Shown here piece after piece: positions 35,607-44,887 of a DNA stretch of 64,000 nucleotides. The notes under the pieces were generated by a model. The model did no database searches. It worked only from the letters and a program-made list of their open reading frames with translations, and was not told where the DNA came from. Source of the stretch: Polystyrenella longa (lineage in GTDB: Bacteria > Planctomycetota > Planctomycetia > Planctomycetales > Planctomycetaceae); NCBI RefSeq assembly GCF_007750395.1, contig NZ_CP036281.1, positions 967,211 to 1,031,210 of the forward strand. The letters run 5' to 3'. The translations under genes and the position numbers were made by a program. The first letter of the stretch is position 1; the number at the start of each line of letters is the position of its first letter.

Positions 35607-36644
35607 TTAAAACATGCGACAGACTTTTCCGAGCGTCAACAGTCTCAATACGTTAAAGCGGGCGGGGGAGGCGTAGTAGACTTTGAAGCTGTCACCTCGA
35701 TAGCGACGTTTGTGGGCTGCCATGCCTTCAAAGTTCAGCATGGTGCGTTTGCTGTGTTGATAGATCTTCCGCAGGCAGTAGCTGGTCACTTTATTGGGCT
35801 GGAATTCCGGGTTGGTGTCTTCCAGTTCATAAAAGGGAGCCATGCCCAGTGAGAGGATCTGTTTACCTTCCTGCTGAAACTGCTGAATGGCGTGCCAGGT
35901 CATCGCAAAGTCGAAGTCGCGCGGAGCATCTTCCCGATGCCGTTTAATGTTCGACAGGTAACCGATGACCTCATCGTCCTGATAGATAGGATCAAAATAG
36001 ATGTAGGCAACGATCGAACCATCAGAATCCAGAAGATAGAATTTTCGGACGTCTTCTTCGTCTTCCAGAACGATGCCACGGGAAAGAAACCGTGTTTCGT
36101 TTTCCTTCACGACTTTACCATCGCGCCAAGTATCGGAGACCGCTTCAACTTCGGACCGGTCCAGTTCTGAAATCGAGCGTTCGACCACCTGCATTCCCAA
36201 GTTTCGCAGTCGGTTCGTGGCTTCTTTGATATGTCGTTTCTTTTTTCCTGAGATCGTGTAGTCTGACAGATCGATTTCGAATTCGGTGCCGAACTCATTA
36301 ATCAGGAAACCACGATCCTGCAGTAACCGGGCCATCGGTGCGCTGACCTGACAGAAGGAGGGCTTCTTATGATGCGCGAGGAAGTCGTCGAGTGCTTCTT
36401 CAGTGTAGTTTGGATCGACGACCGGATCGGCCAGGACGAAGGTGTATCCCCATTTCTTTTCGTAGGCGATGTATCCCCAGTCGGAGTGGTGGTATTTCAA
36501 ACCCTCCTGCAGGGTGTGGTACGAAAGGGAGAAGTTGCCATTACGGCGTAATTGTTCCCGCCGTTCTTCTTTGACGTCGTGAACGACGCGCAAGGAGGGC
36601 GCGGGTAGACTGGGAGCGAGATAAGCGCTGGGGACGGTACTCAC
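35607..36644 (-). CDS. DUF2156 (MprF C-terminal-like) acyltransferase-fold protein
   Basis: The 345-aa protein has no membrane helix and resembles the soluble catalytic half of MprF/phosphatidylglycerol lysyltransferase, a double-GNAT fold: 'FSLSYHTLQEGLKYHH', 'GYIAYEKKWGYTFVLADPV', 'KKKRHIKEATNRLRNLGM', 'VIGYLSNIKRHREDAPRDFDF', 'LSLGMAPFYELED'. MprF-type domains transfer an aminoacyl group to lipid. Free-standing DUF2156 proteins have other or unknown acceptors. The start is ATG 36644. The stop lies 36 bp before the RIC gene, so the two may be co-transcribed. Confidence 0.82.
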   Translation of the reverse strand: MSTVPSAYLAPSLPAPSLRVVHDVKEERREQLRRNGNFSLSYHTLQEGLKYHHSDWGYIAYEKKWGYTFVLADPVVDPNYTEEALDDFLAHHKKPSFCQVSAPMARLLQDRGFLINEFGTEFEIDLSDYTISGKKKRHIKEATNRLRNLGMQVVERSISELDRSEVEAVSDTWRDGKVVKENETRFLSRGIVLEDEEDVRKFYLLDSDGSIVAYIYFDPIYQDDEVIGYLSNIKRHREDAPRDFDFAMTWHAIQQFQQEGKQILSLGMAPFYELEDTNPEFQPNKVTSYCLRKIYQHSKRTMLNFEGMAAHKRRYRGDSFKVYYASPARFNVLRLLTLGKVCRMF

Positions 36645-37429
36645 AGATGAATTCTCTCAGTGCTCGCGGAGAGCGGTGGGGTGGAAGGATGGCTGTATAA
36701 AACAGCCATGCGAGGAGATTCCGGAGTGAGCGATTTCACCGGGTGAGGCTCGCTCGTTGTAGTCGATTCCGTGGGGACTTTTCCAGTCCCGTTTTCTCCT
36801 CACGTCCTGAAATCATATTCTGGCTGATATCGCCACTGATATTAAAATCGTCAAACCTTCCGGAGGAGCTTGGACCTAGCTGTCTACACCCGGTCATTTC
36901 CACCGATTGTCCGGTCGTGGGGTCGTGTTCCCTCTACAATCGGGAATTTTTGTGTTCTCGTTGAGATTGGAATGAAAGTCTCAAATGGGACACTTTCTCC
37001 CCAGTCCCCAGGGTGACTATTCCGCAAAGTTTGCCCTTCATTCCTAAGTTGGGGGTGATTTGTTCAGGTTTTAAAAGCCAGTCAAAAGTCATCGACACCT
37101 GTTATGAGTCTGCCCGAAAAAGCAAAATCAGACCGAATTTTCCCTTAAGTCTGCGACCACTTTCGTGATATCCTCTTATTTATCCTACCTGTTCACTCCC
37201 CCCTGAATTTCTTCCCCCCTTGTTATCTTCTCCTGTTGGCTAATTGCGTTTGGTCAGCGAGATATTAAGATTGAGGGAACAACGCCTCCTTTCGTCGTTT
37301 GCGATCGTCGGGTCTAATGCTTTCTCTATTTACCAATAAGAGATTCCAGAGCATGTCCATCGTTCTAACGGCGCCTTCCTGCTAGAGCACCTCTGGCCAT
37401 TTAATTAACATCACAAAAGGATCCCGTTC
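36645..37429. other. Long intergenic region, 785 bp, no gene
   Basis: No coding potential was seen on either strand. A perfect hairpin, ATGGCTGT/ACAGCCAT, lies around 36689-36709, near the promoter side of the DUF2156 gene. The rest presumably includes a long 5' leader for the DUF1080 gene, but I cannot match it to a known RNA. Confidence 0.45.
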
Positions 37430-38098
37430 ATGAAACGTGTGCATCTCGTTCTCACCAGTTTGTCACTTCTGGTCCTCAGTGCGCTTGCTAGCGCCGGAGA
37501 AGAGGATTTCGTCAAACTGTTTGATGGTGGGGACTTATCCGCCTGGCATCATGAAGGTGCCGATGGAATCCAGACTGAAAATATCACAGGGTATGTCGTT
37601 GAAGACGGCATCCTTCGCTGCGGTCCAGGAGGGAAGTACCTCTTAACACCGGACAAATATGAGGACTTCGTATTCCGTCTTGATTATCGCCTGCCCGAAG
37701 GTGGCAACAACGGCGTTGGTATTCGCACCACCATTCCTGGTAATCCTGCATTCGATGGTATGGAAATTCAGCTGCTGGACGACACCGCTGAGAAATACAA
37801 CGCCCTCGCTGATTACCAGTACAACGGTTCGGTTTACGGAATTCTTCCTGCGAAACGTGGGCACCTGAAACCACTGGGCGAATGGAACGAAATGGAAATT
37901 ACTGCCATCGGTTCCAAGGTTAAAGTCGTACTGAATGGTACCACCATCGTGGATGGTGATATTGTCGAAGCGACTAAAAATGGTCCTCTCGATAAACGCG
38001 AGCATCCCGGTCTACTCAATGAAACGGGACATATCGTTCTCTGCGGCCACGGCGATCCGGTTGAGTTCCGTAATATCCGTGTGAAACGAATCAAATAA
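37430..38098 (+). CDS. Secreted DUF1080 protein (3-keto-disaccharide hydrolase family)
   Basis: The 222-aa protein has a signal peptide (about 1-22, 'TSLSLLVLSALASAGE') and a concanavalin-type domain with the family signature 'VKLFDGGDLSAWHHEG' and 'GVGIRTTIPGNPAFDGMEIQ', ending 'GDPVEFRNIRVKRIK'. DUF1080 proteins are very abundant in planctomycetes; some hydrolyse 3-keto-glycosides. The adjacent Gfo/Idh/MocA oxidoreductase, the class that makes 3-keto sugars, supports that role. Confidence 0.88.
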   Translation: MKRVHLVLTSLSLLVLSALASAGEEDFVKLFDGGDLSAWHHEGADGIQTENITGYVVEDGILRCGPGGKYLLTPDKYEDFVFRLDYRLPEGGNNGVGIRTTIPGNPAFDGMEIQLLDDTAEKYNALADYQYNGSVYGILPAKRGHLKPLGEWNEMEITAIGSKVKVVLNGTTIVDGDIVEATKNGPLDKREHPGLLNETGHIVLCGHGDPVEFRNIRVKRIK

Positions 38099-38186
38099 AA
38101 CTCCGTCTGCCTGAATACTGGCGACATTTAAAATCATCACCACTCATCTACTGAAACGAGCAATTGACTCAAATTGGAGATTTGAT

Positions 38187-39484
38187 ATGACGAATCAAGG
38201 CAACGGGAATAACCTCAACCGTCGCTCCTTCCTGGAAACGACGGGCACGGCTGCAGTGGCTGCTTCGGCACTCACCTGGTCCGCGAAAAGTTATGCCGCG
38301 ATCAAAGGGGCCAACGAGCGGATCAACATTGGTCTGATCGGTGCCGGCGTAATCGGCAACGCCCACATGAAGGTTTACAACAAACTGAAAGAGCCGAACA
38401 ACATTGCTGTAGAGGCGATCGTTGATTGTTGGAAATCTCGTGCTGATGCCGGCCAGAAGTTTACTGACGCCAAATATTCGCTGACCGACTACCGCGAACT
38501 GCTCGACATGAAAGATGTCGATCAGGTGACCGTCGCCGTTCCCGAACATACTCATGCCGATATGGTGATTGACGCGTTTGATGCTGGCAAAGCCGTTTAC
38601 TGTGAAAAACCGATGACCCACGATATCGAACAGGCTCAACGAGTCTGGGCGAAACAGAAAGAAACTGGCCTGCCTTTGCAGGTGGGTGTTCAGGGCATGT
38701 CGGACGACAGTTATATCGCTGCTCGTAAAGCGATTGACGGAGGCATGATTGGTCAGGTCGTTCAGGCTCAGATTGAGTATGTTCGCCACTATCCTGACAA
38801 CGCTGGCCCCTGGCGTGTGCCGGAACAGGTTAATAAATATCAGGACAAACCTTCCGACCTCGACTGGGATGCCTGGTTGGGACACGCGGAAAAAATCGAC
38901 TGGAATCCGCACCACTACTTCGAGTGGCGTAATTACCGTCGTTACTCTGGCGGTATCTGCACCGACTTGTTCATTCACCGGATTTCCCGCATCATGAAAG
39001 CTTGCAACCTGCTGTATCCACGGCGTGTGGTTGGCATGGGCGGTATCTGGCAGTGGGATGATGGTCGCGATCTGCCCGATAACTTCGAGATGATCTGCGA
39101 ATACCCTCGAGGTATGACCGTCTACGTGCTCGGCACGATGAGCAACCGTCGTAAAATTGACCACATCATTCGCGGAACCGATGGTTACATCGAATTCGGC
39201 GGTGACGGCTGGGTCGCCAAAGACGACAAGAATGAAAAGAGATCGCCAGCCACAAAAAATCGGGTGGCGAAGATATGGGACTGCACGAAACCAACCTGCA
39301 GAACCACATTCGTAACGGCGAAGAACTCAACTGCCCCGTGGAACTCGGTATGGCGGGCGTCGTTGCTGTTAACATGGCCAACGAATCCTGGCGTTCTGGC
39401 CGCATGATGGCCTGGGACAAAGAAAACGAAAAGATGGTCTCCGCCGACTCCATCGAATTGAGCCACAAGCCTGAAGACGTATAG
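38187..39484 (+). CDS. Tat-exported Gfo/Idh/MocA oxidoreductase, frame interrupted near 39235
   Basis: An NAD(P)-dependent sugar oxidoreductase, probably periplasmic. The N-terminus has a twin-arginine signal ('NRRSFLETTGTAAVAASAL'), then the nucleotide-binding fold ('INIGLIGAGVIGNAHMKV') and 'YCEKPMTHDIEQAQ' with the family EKP motif. In the deposited frame the protein stops at 39407 with a tail unlike the family. The normal C-terminus ('HETNLQNHIRNGEELNCP' to 'SHKPEDV') is in another frame and ends at 39484. One missing A in the run 39235-39238 explains the shift. Repaired, the protein is about 432 aa. This may be a sequencing error or a young mutation. The DUF1080 gene precedes it. Confidence 0.85.
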
Positions 39485-39512
39485 TCTTCCAGCTAAAGGC
39501 ATCAATAAATAA

Positions 39513-39557
39513 ACGCACCCCGCGAGAGGATTAGCTTCTCGCGGGGTGTTTTTGTGT
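39513..39557 (+). terminator. Intrinsic terminator after the oxidoreductase gene
   Basis: ACACCCCGCGAGA-type stem: CACCCCGCGAGA (39516-39527) pairs with TCTCGCGGGGTG (39537-39548), followed by TTTTTG. A strong GC stem with a nine-base loop. Confidence 0.85.
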
Positions 39558-39666
39558 TGAGGCTCGATGACGCTGAATCAATCGGTAGAGTCTGCTTCTT
39601 CCCTCGTCTATAATAATTCCAACCCCTGTTCTAAATTATTGACCGCTAGTCAAAGGCGTTGTTCTC

Positions 39667-40380
39667 ATGAAGTTACATTCTGTTGTTACGTTGTCACTGG
39701 TATTTGGTATGGCTGTAATGGGGATTCATTCGGTGAGTCAGGGCGAAGATAAAGAAACGGATCAACCGCAGGTGTTGATTCTCGGTGATTCGATTTCGAT
39801 TGGATATACTCCAACGGTCAAGGAACTGCTCAAAGAGGAAGCAGTGGTAACGCGTCCTATGAAAAATGAGGAAAAGGCCGAAAACTGCGCGGGTACCACC
39901 AATGGGGTCAAGCACATTGATCGTTGGTTAAAAGCTGGGACGGGCGATTGGGATGTGATTCATTTCAACTTCGGTCTGCACGACTTGAAGCGAGTCGATT
40001 TTCAAACAGGAAAAAACTCTAACGATTCGGATGACCCGCATCAGGCGTCTCCAGTAGAGTATGAAAAACAATTGCGAGAGATCGTCGGCAAGTTGAAGGA
40101 GACCGGAGCGAAGCTGATCTTTGCGACGACGACCCCCGTACCTCCGGGTAGTGTGAAACCACATCGTGATGTAGAAGACCCAGTTCTTTATAACGCAATC
40201 GCGCTGAAGGTCATGACCGAGAACGGGATCGCTGTTAACGATTTGTTCGCCTATGCTGAACCTCGCTTGGACGAGATTCAACGGAAGGCGAACGTTCATT
40301 TTACCGGAGAAGGCTACCGGGAACTGGGCGAGCAGGTTGCAGCTAAAATCCGCACTGCGTTGACGGAACCCAGAGAATAG
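39667..40380 (+). CDS. Secreted SGNH/GDSL hydrolase
   Basis: The 237-aa protein has a signal peptide (about 1-26, 'LSLVFGMAVMGIHSVS') and an SGNH-type esterase/lipase domain: block I 'QVLILGDSISIGYTP' (nucleophile Ser), block III 'HFNFGLHDLKR' (Asn and His of the oxyanion site, with the usual GxND changed to GLHD), and block V 'KANVHFTGEGYRELGE' (catalytic His). Such enzymes often remove acetyl groups from polysaccharides or act on esters. The substrate is not evident. Confidence 0.88.
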   Translation: MKLHSVVTLSLVFGMAVMGIHSVSQGEDKETDQPQVLILGDSISIGYTPTVKELLKEEAVVTRPMKNEEKAENCAGTTNGVKHIDRWLKAGTGDWDVIHFNFGLHDLKRVDFQTGKNSNDSDDPHQASPVEYEKQLREIVGKLKETGAKLIFATTTPVPPGSVKPHRDVEDPVLYNAIALKVMTENGIAVNDLFAYAEPRLDEIQRKANVHFTGEGYRELGEQVAAKIRTALTEPRE

Positions 40381-40395
40381 CTTCTGAGCTGCCCG

Positions 40396-40902
40396 CTACG
40401 ATTCCGTGATCAGTTGGTAATGTTTGATTTCCTGACTCGGGAGTTCGATGATCGCGTAGGAATGTGGATCTGCGCGGTATAGTGCGCCCGGATTCAATAA
40501 CTGGATATCGTTCTGCACTTCCAGTTTGGCGACGTGCGTATGTCCGGAACAGACGATGTCAAATGCGCCCGACGTGCTGAGCCGTTCGAGCAGGACTGAA
40601 TCGTGCCCGTGAGTAAAGGCAATCCGGCAGTCTCCGATTTGCAACTCGCCGAATTCTCCCCACGATGTCTGTCCGTTTCCTTCGATCGTCGACTGAAGAT
40701 GACTTTTCTCCCGATCGACGTTTCCGAAAACGAAATGGGTCGGCCACTCTGCGAAGAGAGGAACGACGGCACCCGTTCCGATGTCTCCACAATGGATGAC
40801 ATGCGAAACCTCGTGTTCGCGAAGTTGCTTAACGGCTTGTTCGGTATTGGGGACGTGCCCATGCGTGTCACTCACAACACCGATTCTAATGATCTGCGAC
40901 AT
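40396..40902 (-). CDS. YfcE-type metallophosphoesterase
   Basis: The 168-aa protein starts at ATG 40902 ('MSQIIRIGVVSDTHGHVPN'). The frame is open further upstream, to 41085, but that extension is not protein-like for the family. Motifs are complete: 'GVVSDTHG' (Asp, His), 'HVIHCGDIG' (Asp), 'FVFGNVDRE' (Asn), 'IAFTHGHD' (His) and 'IVCSGHTHVAKLE' (His pair). YfcE relatives are manganese-dependent phosphodiesterases with broad in vitro activity. The true substrate is unknown. It is convergent with the SGNH gene. Confidence 0.9.
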   Translation of the reverse strand: MSQIIRIGVVSDTHGHVPNTEQAVKQLREHEVSHVIHCGDIGTGAVVPLFAEWPTHFVFGNVDREKSHLQSTIEGNGQTSWGEFGELQIGDCRIAFTHGHDSVLLERLSTSGAFDIVCSGHTHVAKLEVQNDIQLLNPGALYRADPHSYAIIELPSQEIKHYQLITES

Positions 40903-41438
40903 ACGTTTGGCCCTAATGTCTAAGTAAGAGAAAAGTGATGAAGAAACTTGATGTGATTTGCGACCAGAATTTGAATGCTGAACTCCCGATGCATTTATCG
41001 ACTGATATGGATAACTGAATGAAAACAGTGGATGTGCGTTACCATTCCAGGTTGGGAAGGTTCGGCTGACGGAAGGGAAGTGCACGAGCCCGGGTGCGCG
41101 TTTGCTCGGTAGCGTACTCCATGAGGGGATCGTCTGGTCTCGACGGGACTGAAGCCGAAATGACGTGGCTCAGTATGTCCTCCAGGAGGGGGAGGGGACG
41201 CAGACCGTTGGGAAGAAACCGGTCGCCTGCGGATAAGCGTTGTAAAGAATCAGTAAACGGAGACTGATCTAAATGAGTACTGCTTTAACTGGTACTAAGA
41301 GAATAGTTTAGTCTAAATGTTAGCTAACGGAGGAATCAACCACTGTTTTGTGAATCATTTGCTGTTGCAGCAAGTGAGTAATGCTTTATTAATCAATGTT
41401 GGTCAACGGAATGTCTCGACCAATACTTTATTGATCGA
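40903..41438. other. Intergenic region with a GC-rich structured stretch
   Basis: Between about 41060 and 41235 lie three hairpins: CGAGC/GCTCG (41085-41108), GTCCTCC/GGAGGGGAC (41177-41199) and GCAGACCG/CGGTCGCCTGC with a bulge (41200-41230). No gene covers them. It could be a small RNA. It does not match tmRNA, SRP RNA or RNase P RNA motifs as far as I can see. Confidence 0.4.
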
Positions 41439-41747
41439 TCAATAATTCACCTCAACATTAGTAGTAATTGAAAATCTCGGTGCAAAGCAGTGAGTCTCCC
41501 GACGCGCCCCGTGAAAAACGTTGCGTCGTGAAAATATCTCAATCAGTTCAGGAGGGTTCATGTTTGGGGGAAATGTGAGGTAACCAGAAATTCCAATTTT
41601 CTGAAGATCCCCTGAGTGATTGTTTTCGTTTTCGAATTCATCGTCCAGTGGAATTGAATGTTTATCAATGAACTGAATCAGAAGTTCGAATACTGGTCTG
41701 ATTTTCAGCGTTAGGACGCCGAAAATCAACTGATATTTACTTACCAT
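41439..41747 (-). CDS. Hypothetical protein, low confidence
   Basis: A 102-residue frame from ATG 41747 with plausible amino-acid make-up ('IRPVFELLIQFIDKHSIPLD', 'ISGYLTFPPNMNPPELIEIF'), in an otherwise empty region. The start has no clear ribosome-binding site. No family recognised. Confidence 0.4.
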   Translation of the reverse strand: MVSKYQLIFGVLTLKIRPVFELLIQFIDKHSIPLDDEFENENNHSGDLQKIGISGYLTFPPNMNPPELIEIFSRRNVFHGARRETHCFAPRFSITTNVEVNY

Positions 41748-41994
41748 GTCATTCCCGCGAGTAGACAGTCCGTCTAACCCTGGCCTGAACAGAATTCGAT
41801 ATATAGGTTTATAGGTTGGTTAAATCGGGCGTGCATGGAGGGAGGTTGGTCGTGTAGATAGGTGTTCAGGATACTGAACTTGATTCGGTTGTCAAATATT
41901 CAGACAATCCAAAGCGACGGTGGAATGGTAGAGCAGGCGACGGGGACTCTTTCCATTGGTAAAAGGATAGACATCCCGTCGGCATCAGAAAGGA

Positions 41995-42990
41995 ATGAAT
42001 ATTCAAATGGAAGCCAAACGATTAGATTTTGAGCAACGGATGATGGTCCCCATGTTTCTGTTGGGGGTTGTCTTTCTCCTCTTTCTGGCTGGCTTCCTGC
42101 ATGGGACCAACCTGCACATCTTGCAGGGGGAGGAAGAGATGTCCCCCATCGAGCATTTCGAGGGTTTCTGGAGCAACCCGCTGGTCGTAGTTTGTCGCTG
42201 GGGAATGCTGCTGTTGTGGCCCTGCTTTCTATTTGAAGCGATCATGCACTACCGCTACAAAAGTCCCCGCTGGAAAAAAGCATTCTATTCAGTCCTTTTT
42301 CCGCCCGCTCGTATTGGGGCTGCCGATTTTCAAACAGGTAAAACGGTCTGGCTCCCTTTCCTCGGCAAGACCAAAATCAATGCGGGCCTTCGTCATCGTG
42401 TCTCTAGAGGAGCGACCTTTCCGATGATCATCATCGCGTTGATGGTGCTCCCTCTTCTGGCTGTCGAACACACTTGGAAAGGGCAAATCGCGGAGCACCC
42501 CATACTCTCATACCTGCTACGCGGTGGGGAAGGCTTCATATGGTTCGCCTTCACATTCGAGTTTATTGTGATGCTTCACATCGTCGAGAAAAAATTTCAG
42601 TACTGTAAATCGAACTGGCTCGATATCGCCATTATTCTATTGCCCGTTCTAGGTTTCCTGCGGATTTTGCGACTGGGTCGCCTGGTGCAACTGACCAGTC
42701 GGATCCCGCAGTTGGGACGGATGGTTCAGCTGTATAATATGCGTGGACTGATTATGAGGTTGTGGCGGGCCGTGCTGGTCTTCGAACTTCTCGATCGGTT
42801 ACTGCGGGGGACACCCGAAAAACAGCTCACCCGATGCCAGTTACAGCTACAGGAAAAAGAGGCCGAACTCAAATCGCTCCAGGAAAAAATGGCCGCGCTT
42901 CAGGAGTTGGTCAATTCAACCGCAATACCGGTAACGGAAGTTGTGGTGAGCGATGATTCTTCCGACGAGGGCGATCTACGGGTCGCCTGA
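41995..42990 (+). CDS. Voltage-sensor-like membrane protein with C-terminal coiled coil, no pore
   Basis: The 331-aa protein has four to five membrane helices (about 16-37, 62-86, 136-156, 175-198, 208-225). The last leads into an arginine ladder 'LRILRLGRLVQLTSR', with Arg every third residue, as in S4 segments of voltage-gated channels. 'NWLDIAIILLPVLGF' resembles the S3 helix start of such channels. No pore helix or TVGYG-like filter follows; instead there is an amphipathic helix and a coiled coil about 280-308 ('QLQEKEAELKSLQEKMAALQ'). Automatic annotation would likely call it a potassium channel. Start ATG 41995 or 42007; both are possible. Confidence 0.65.
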   Translation: MNIQMEAKRLDFEQRMMVPMFLLGVVFLLFLAGFLHGTNLHILQGEEEMSPIEHFEGFWSNPLVVVCRWGMLLLWPCFLFEAIMHYRYKSPRWKKAFYSVLFPPARIGAADFQTGKTVWLPFLGKTKINAGLRHRVSRGATFPMIIIALMVLPLLAVEHTWKGQIAEHPILSYLLRGGEGFIWFAFTFEFIVMLHIVEKKFQYCKSNWLDIAIILLPVLGFLRILRLGRLVQLTSRIPQLGRMVQLYNMRGLIMRLWRAVLVFELLDRLLRGTPEKQLTRCQLQLQEKEAELKSLQEKMAALQELVNSTAIPVTEVVVSDDSSDEGDLRVA

Positions 42991-43232
42991 TATTATCCCT
43001 CGGAATTGATTCAAAATGTTCGCCGGCTGGATATATTTCCTACGCCCGCCCGCCCAAGTCCTATCTGGTCATTACCGGGGTGGAGGTGATAGAATTGAGA
43101 GGCGTCATTCTCGCGACTATCCGACTACCTCTGTTAGTGGTAATCTACCAGACAGGTTTTACCATCGCTGTTTGAAATTGACGGGTCACTTTCGTTAATG
43201 AACGCGAAAGCAGACGTCTCAAAGGGATCCGA

Positions 43233-44156
43233 GTGAAAAAGAAAAGTACATTCAGCCTGCGATATCGCAAGGGAAGCACGCTGCATCTGCCGATCACGCT
43301 GAACGTGGTTCTGATCTCTCTGAATATCTTGTTGATGGTTTTCTGGATTGTCATTCTGGCCCGTGAAAGCGCAATTACGTCACTCACTTTGGGGACGGTG
43401 CTGTTCGCTCTGATTCTCGTCGGCCTCTCGTTTTATCTGTTTCTCACCATCAAGGAAGTCCGGTTACGGAAACAGCAATCCAACTTCGTCGATTCCGTCA
43501 CCCACGAATTAAAAACGCCGATTGCCTCGCTGCGACTTTATCTGGAAACGCTGCAGATGCGAGAATTGGAGCCCGAACGTCGGGACGAATTCTACAAGAC
43601 GATGGGCTCCGAGCTGGAGCGTCTAGACCATCTGATCAACCAATTGCTCGAAGTCGCCGGACTCGACGCCATCGGTCAACATTACGAACCGGAGGAGATC
43701 GAACTATTGCCCTTCCTCCAAAAATCCGCCGGTATCGCCGCCGCGCATCATAAACAGAATCTGGAAGAAGTCTTCAGCTTCGAAGGTCCGTCAGTAGTCC
43801 TGAATACGAGACGGTTGATTCTGGAAATGATCTTCGGCAACCTGCTGGATAACGCCATTAAGTACGGTGGAGATCCACCGCGCGTCAAAGTCGAAATTCT
43901 CATTCGTCCCCGAGGGCGGATCGTGACGCGAGTGATCGACAACGGACCTGGAGTTCCGCACGAACTGCGTGCGAAGATTTTTCGGATCTTCTTTCGAGGG
44001 GGGGACGAACTGACACGCAAGCAGAAGGGAACCGGTCTCGGATTGTACATCGTAAAAACGTTGGTCAACCTGCTCAAAGGACGGGTGACGGTCCATCATC
44101 ACTTGCCGACAGGCGGATCAGTCTTTGAAGTCGATTTACCGGGAAGAGCGGGCTGA
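43233..44156 (+). CDS. Membrane sensor histidine kinase
   Basis: The 307-aa kinase starts at GTG 43233. Two membrane helices (about 25-46 and 52-74) enclose almost no extracytoplasmic loop. No HAMP domain separates them from the catalytic part. The H-box is 'FVDSVTHELKTPIASL', the N-box 'NLLDNAIKYGG', the G1 box 'RVIDNGPGVP' and the G2 box 'GTGLGLYIVKTLV'. With so little outside, the signal is probably sensed in or near the membrane. The stop overlaps the start of the response regulator gene (TGATG), so the pair is translationally coupled. Confidence 0.92.
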   Translation: MKKKSTFSLRYRKGSTLHLPITLNVVLISLNILLMVFWIVILARESAITSLTLGTVLFALILVGLSFYLFLTIKEVRLRKQQSNFVDSVTHELKTPIASLRLYLETLQMRELEPERRDEFYKTMGSELERLDHLINQLLEVAGLDAIGQHYEPEEIELLPFLQKSAGIAAAHHKQNLEEVFSFEGPSVVLNTRRLILEMIFGNLLDNAIKYGGDPPRVKVEILIRPRGRIVTRVIDNGPGVPHELRAKIFRIFFRGGDELTRKQKGTGLGLYIVKTLVNLLKGRVTVHHHLPTGGSVFEVDLPGRAG

Positions 44157-44887
44157 TGAATATACTCATTGTCGAAGACGAAAGTGTGATCGCCGAAGGA
44201 CTCAAATTTAACTTTGAGCAGGAAGGTTATACTCCCTTCGTTGCGGGCGACGGTCAAACCGCTCTGGATATTCTGCGAGATCCTCAGAACAGTATTGATG
44301 TCATTCTTCTGGATCTCATGTTGCCCGGCATGAGTGGCTACGACGTCTGTAAGGAAATCCGTGAGCTCGACCCTCAGGTCCCTGTGCTGGTTCTGTCTGC
44401 CCGGACACTGAGTGAAGATAAAACACAGGCTTTCGACCTGGGTGCTGATCAGTACATGACTAAACCGTTCGCGCTCCCCGAACTGCTGAGCCGCGTGCGG
44501 AACCTGGTGGGAAGACGTCCGAAGAGCGACCCCGGCCTCAAACCACATGGACGTTCGGAAACTGTTAAATTGCTACCGGACCAATATGAGTTGGGAAAAT
44601 CGATCATCGATTTCTCCAAGTTTCAGATCCATCATGAGGGAGAAGTCGAAAGTCTGACGACGATGGAGATCCAGCTGTTGAAGTATTTCATCCAGAACGA
44701 GGATCGAGTTCTCTCCCGAACTCAGATATTAGAAGACGTTTGGAATCAAAATGCCGAGATCAGCACGCGGACGATCGACAACTTCGTTTTACGTCTCCGA
44801 AAAATGATCGAAGAAAATCCCGCAAACCCGCAACATATTGTCTCCGTTCGCGGGACTGGATATCAGTTTTTTAAAACACCGAAATGA
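44156..44887 (+). CDS. OmpR-type response regulator
   Basis: The 243-aa protein has a receiver domain (about 1-118: 'ILIVEDESVIAEGL', phospho-acceptor Asp in 'DVILLDLMLPGMSGYD', 'TKPFALPELLSRV') and a winged-helix DNA-binding domain (about 150-240: 'LTTMEIQLLKYFIQ', 'SRTQILEDVWNQ', 'STRTIDNFVLRLRKMIE', 'IVSVRGTGYQF'). It is coupled to the histidine kinase upstream. Regulated genes are unknown. Confidence 0.94.
   Translation: MNILIVEDESVIAEGLKFNFEQEGYTPFVAGDGQTALDILRDPQNSIDVILLDLMLPGMSGYDVCKEIRELDPQVPVLVLSARTLSEDKTQAFDLGADQYMTKPFALPELLSRVRNLVGRRPKSDPGLKPHGRSETVKLLPDQYELGKSIIDFSKFQIHHEGEVESLTTMEIQLLKYFIQNEDRVLSRTQILEDVWNQNAEISTRTIDNFVLRLRKMIEENPANPQHIVSVRGTGYQFFKTPK

Noticed and set aside
38169-39164. 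331-codon minus-strand frame over the oxidoreductase gene
   Set aside because: It is long, but antisense to a Tat signal and Rossmann-fold gene. It reflects codon bias on the opposite strand.
39239-39407. C-terminal tail of the oxidoreductase in the deposited frame
   Set aside because: The tail is unlike the family, and the family-like tail continues in the other frame to 39484, so it is a frameshift artefact.
41041-41240. tmRNA or RNase P RNA gene
   Set aside because: A short tmRNA-like phrase is present, but no tRNA-like ends, tag frame or RNase P core motifs could be found.
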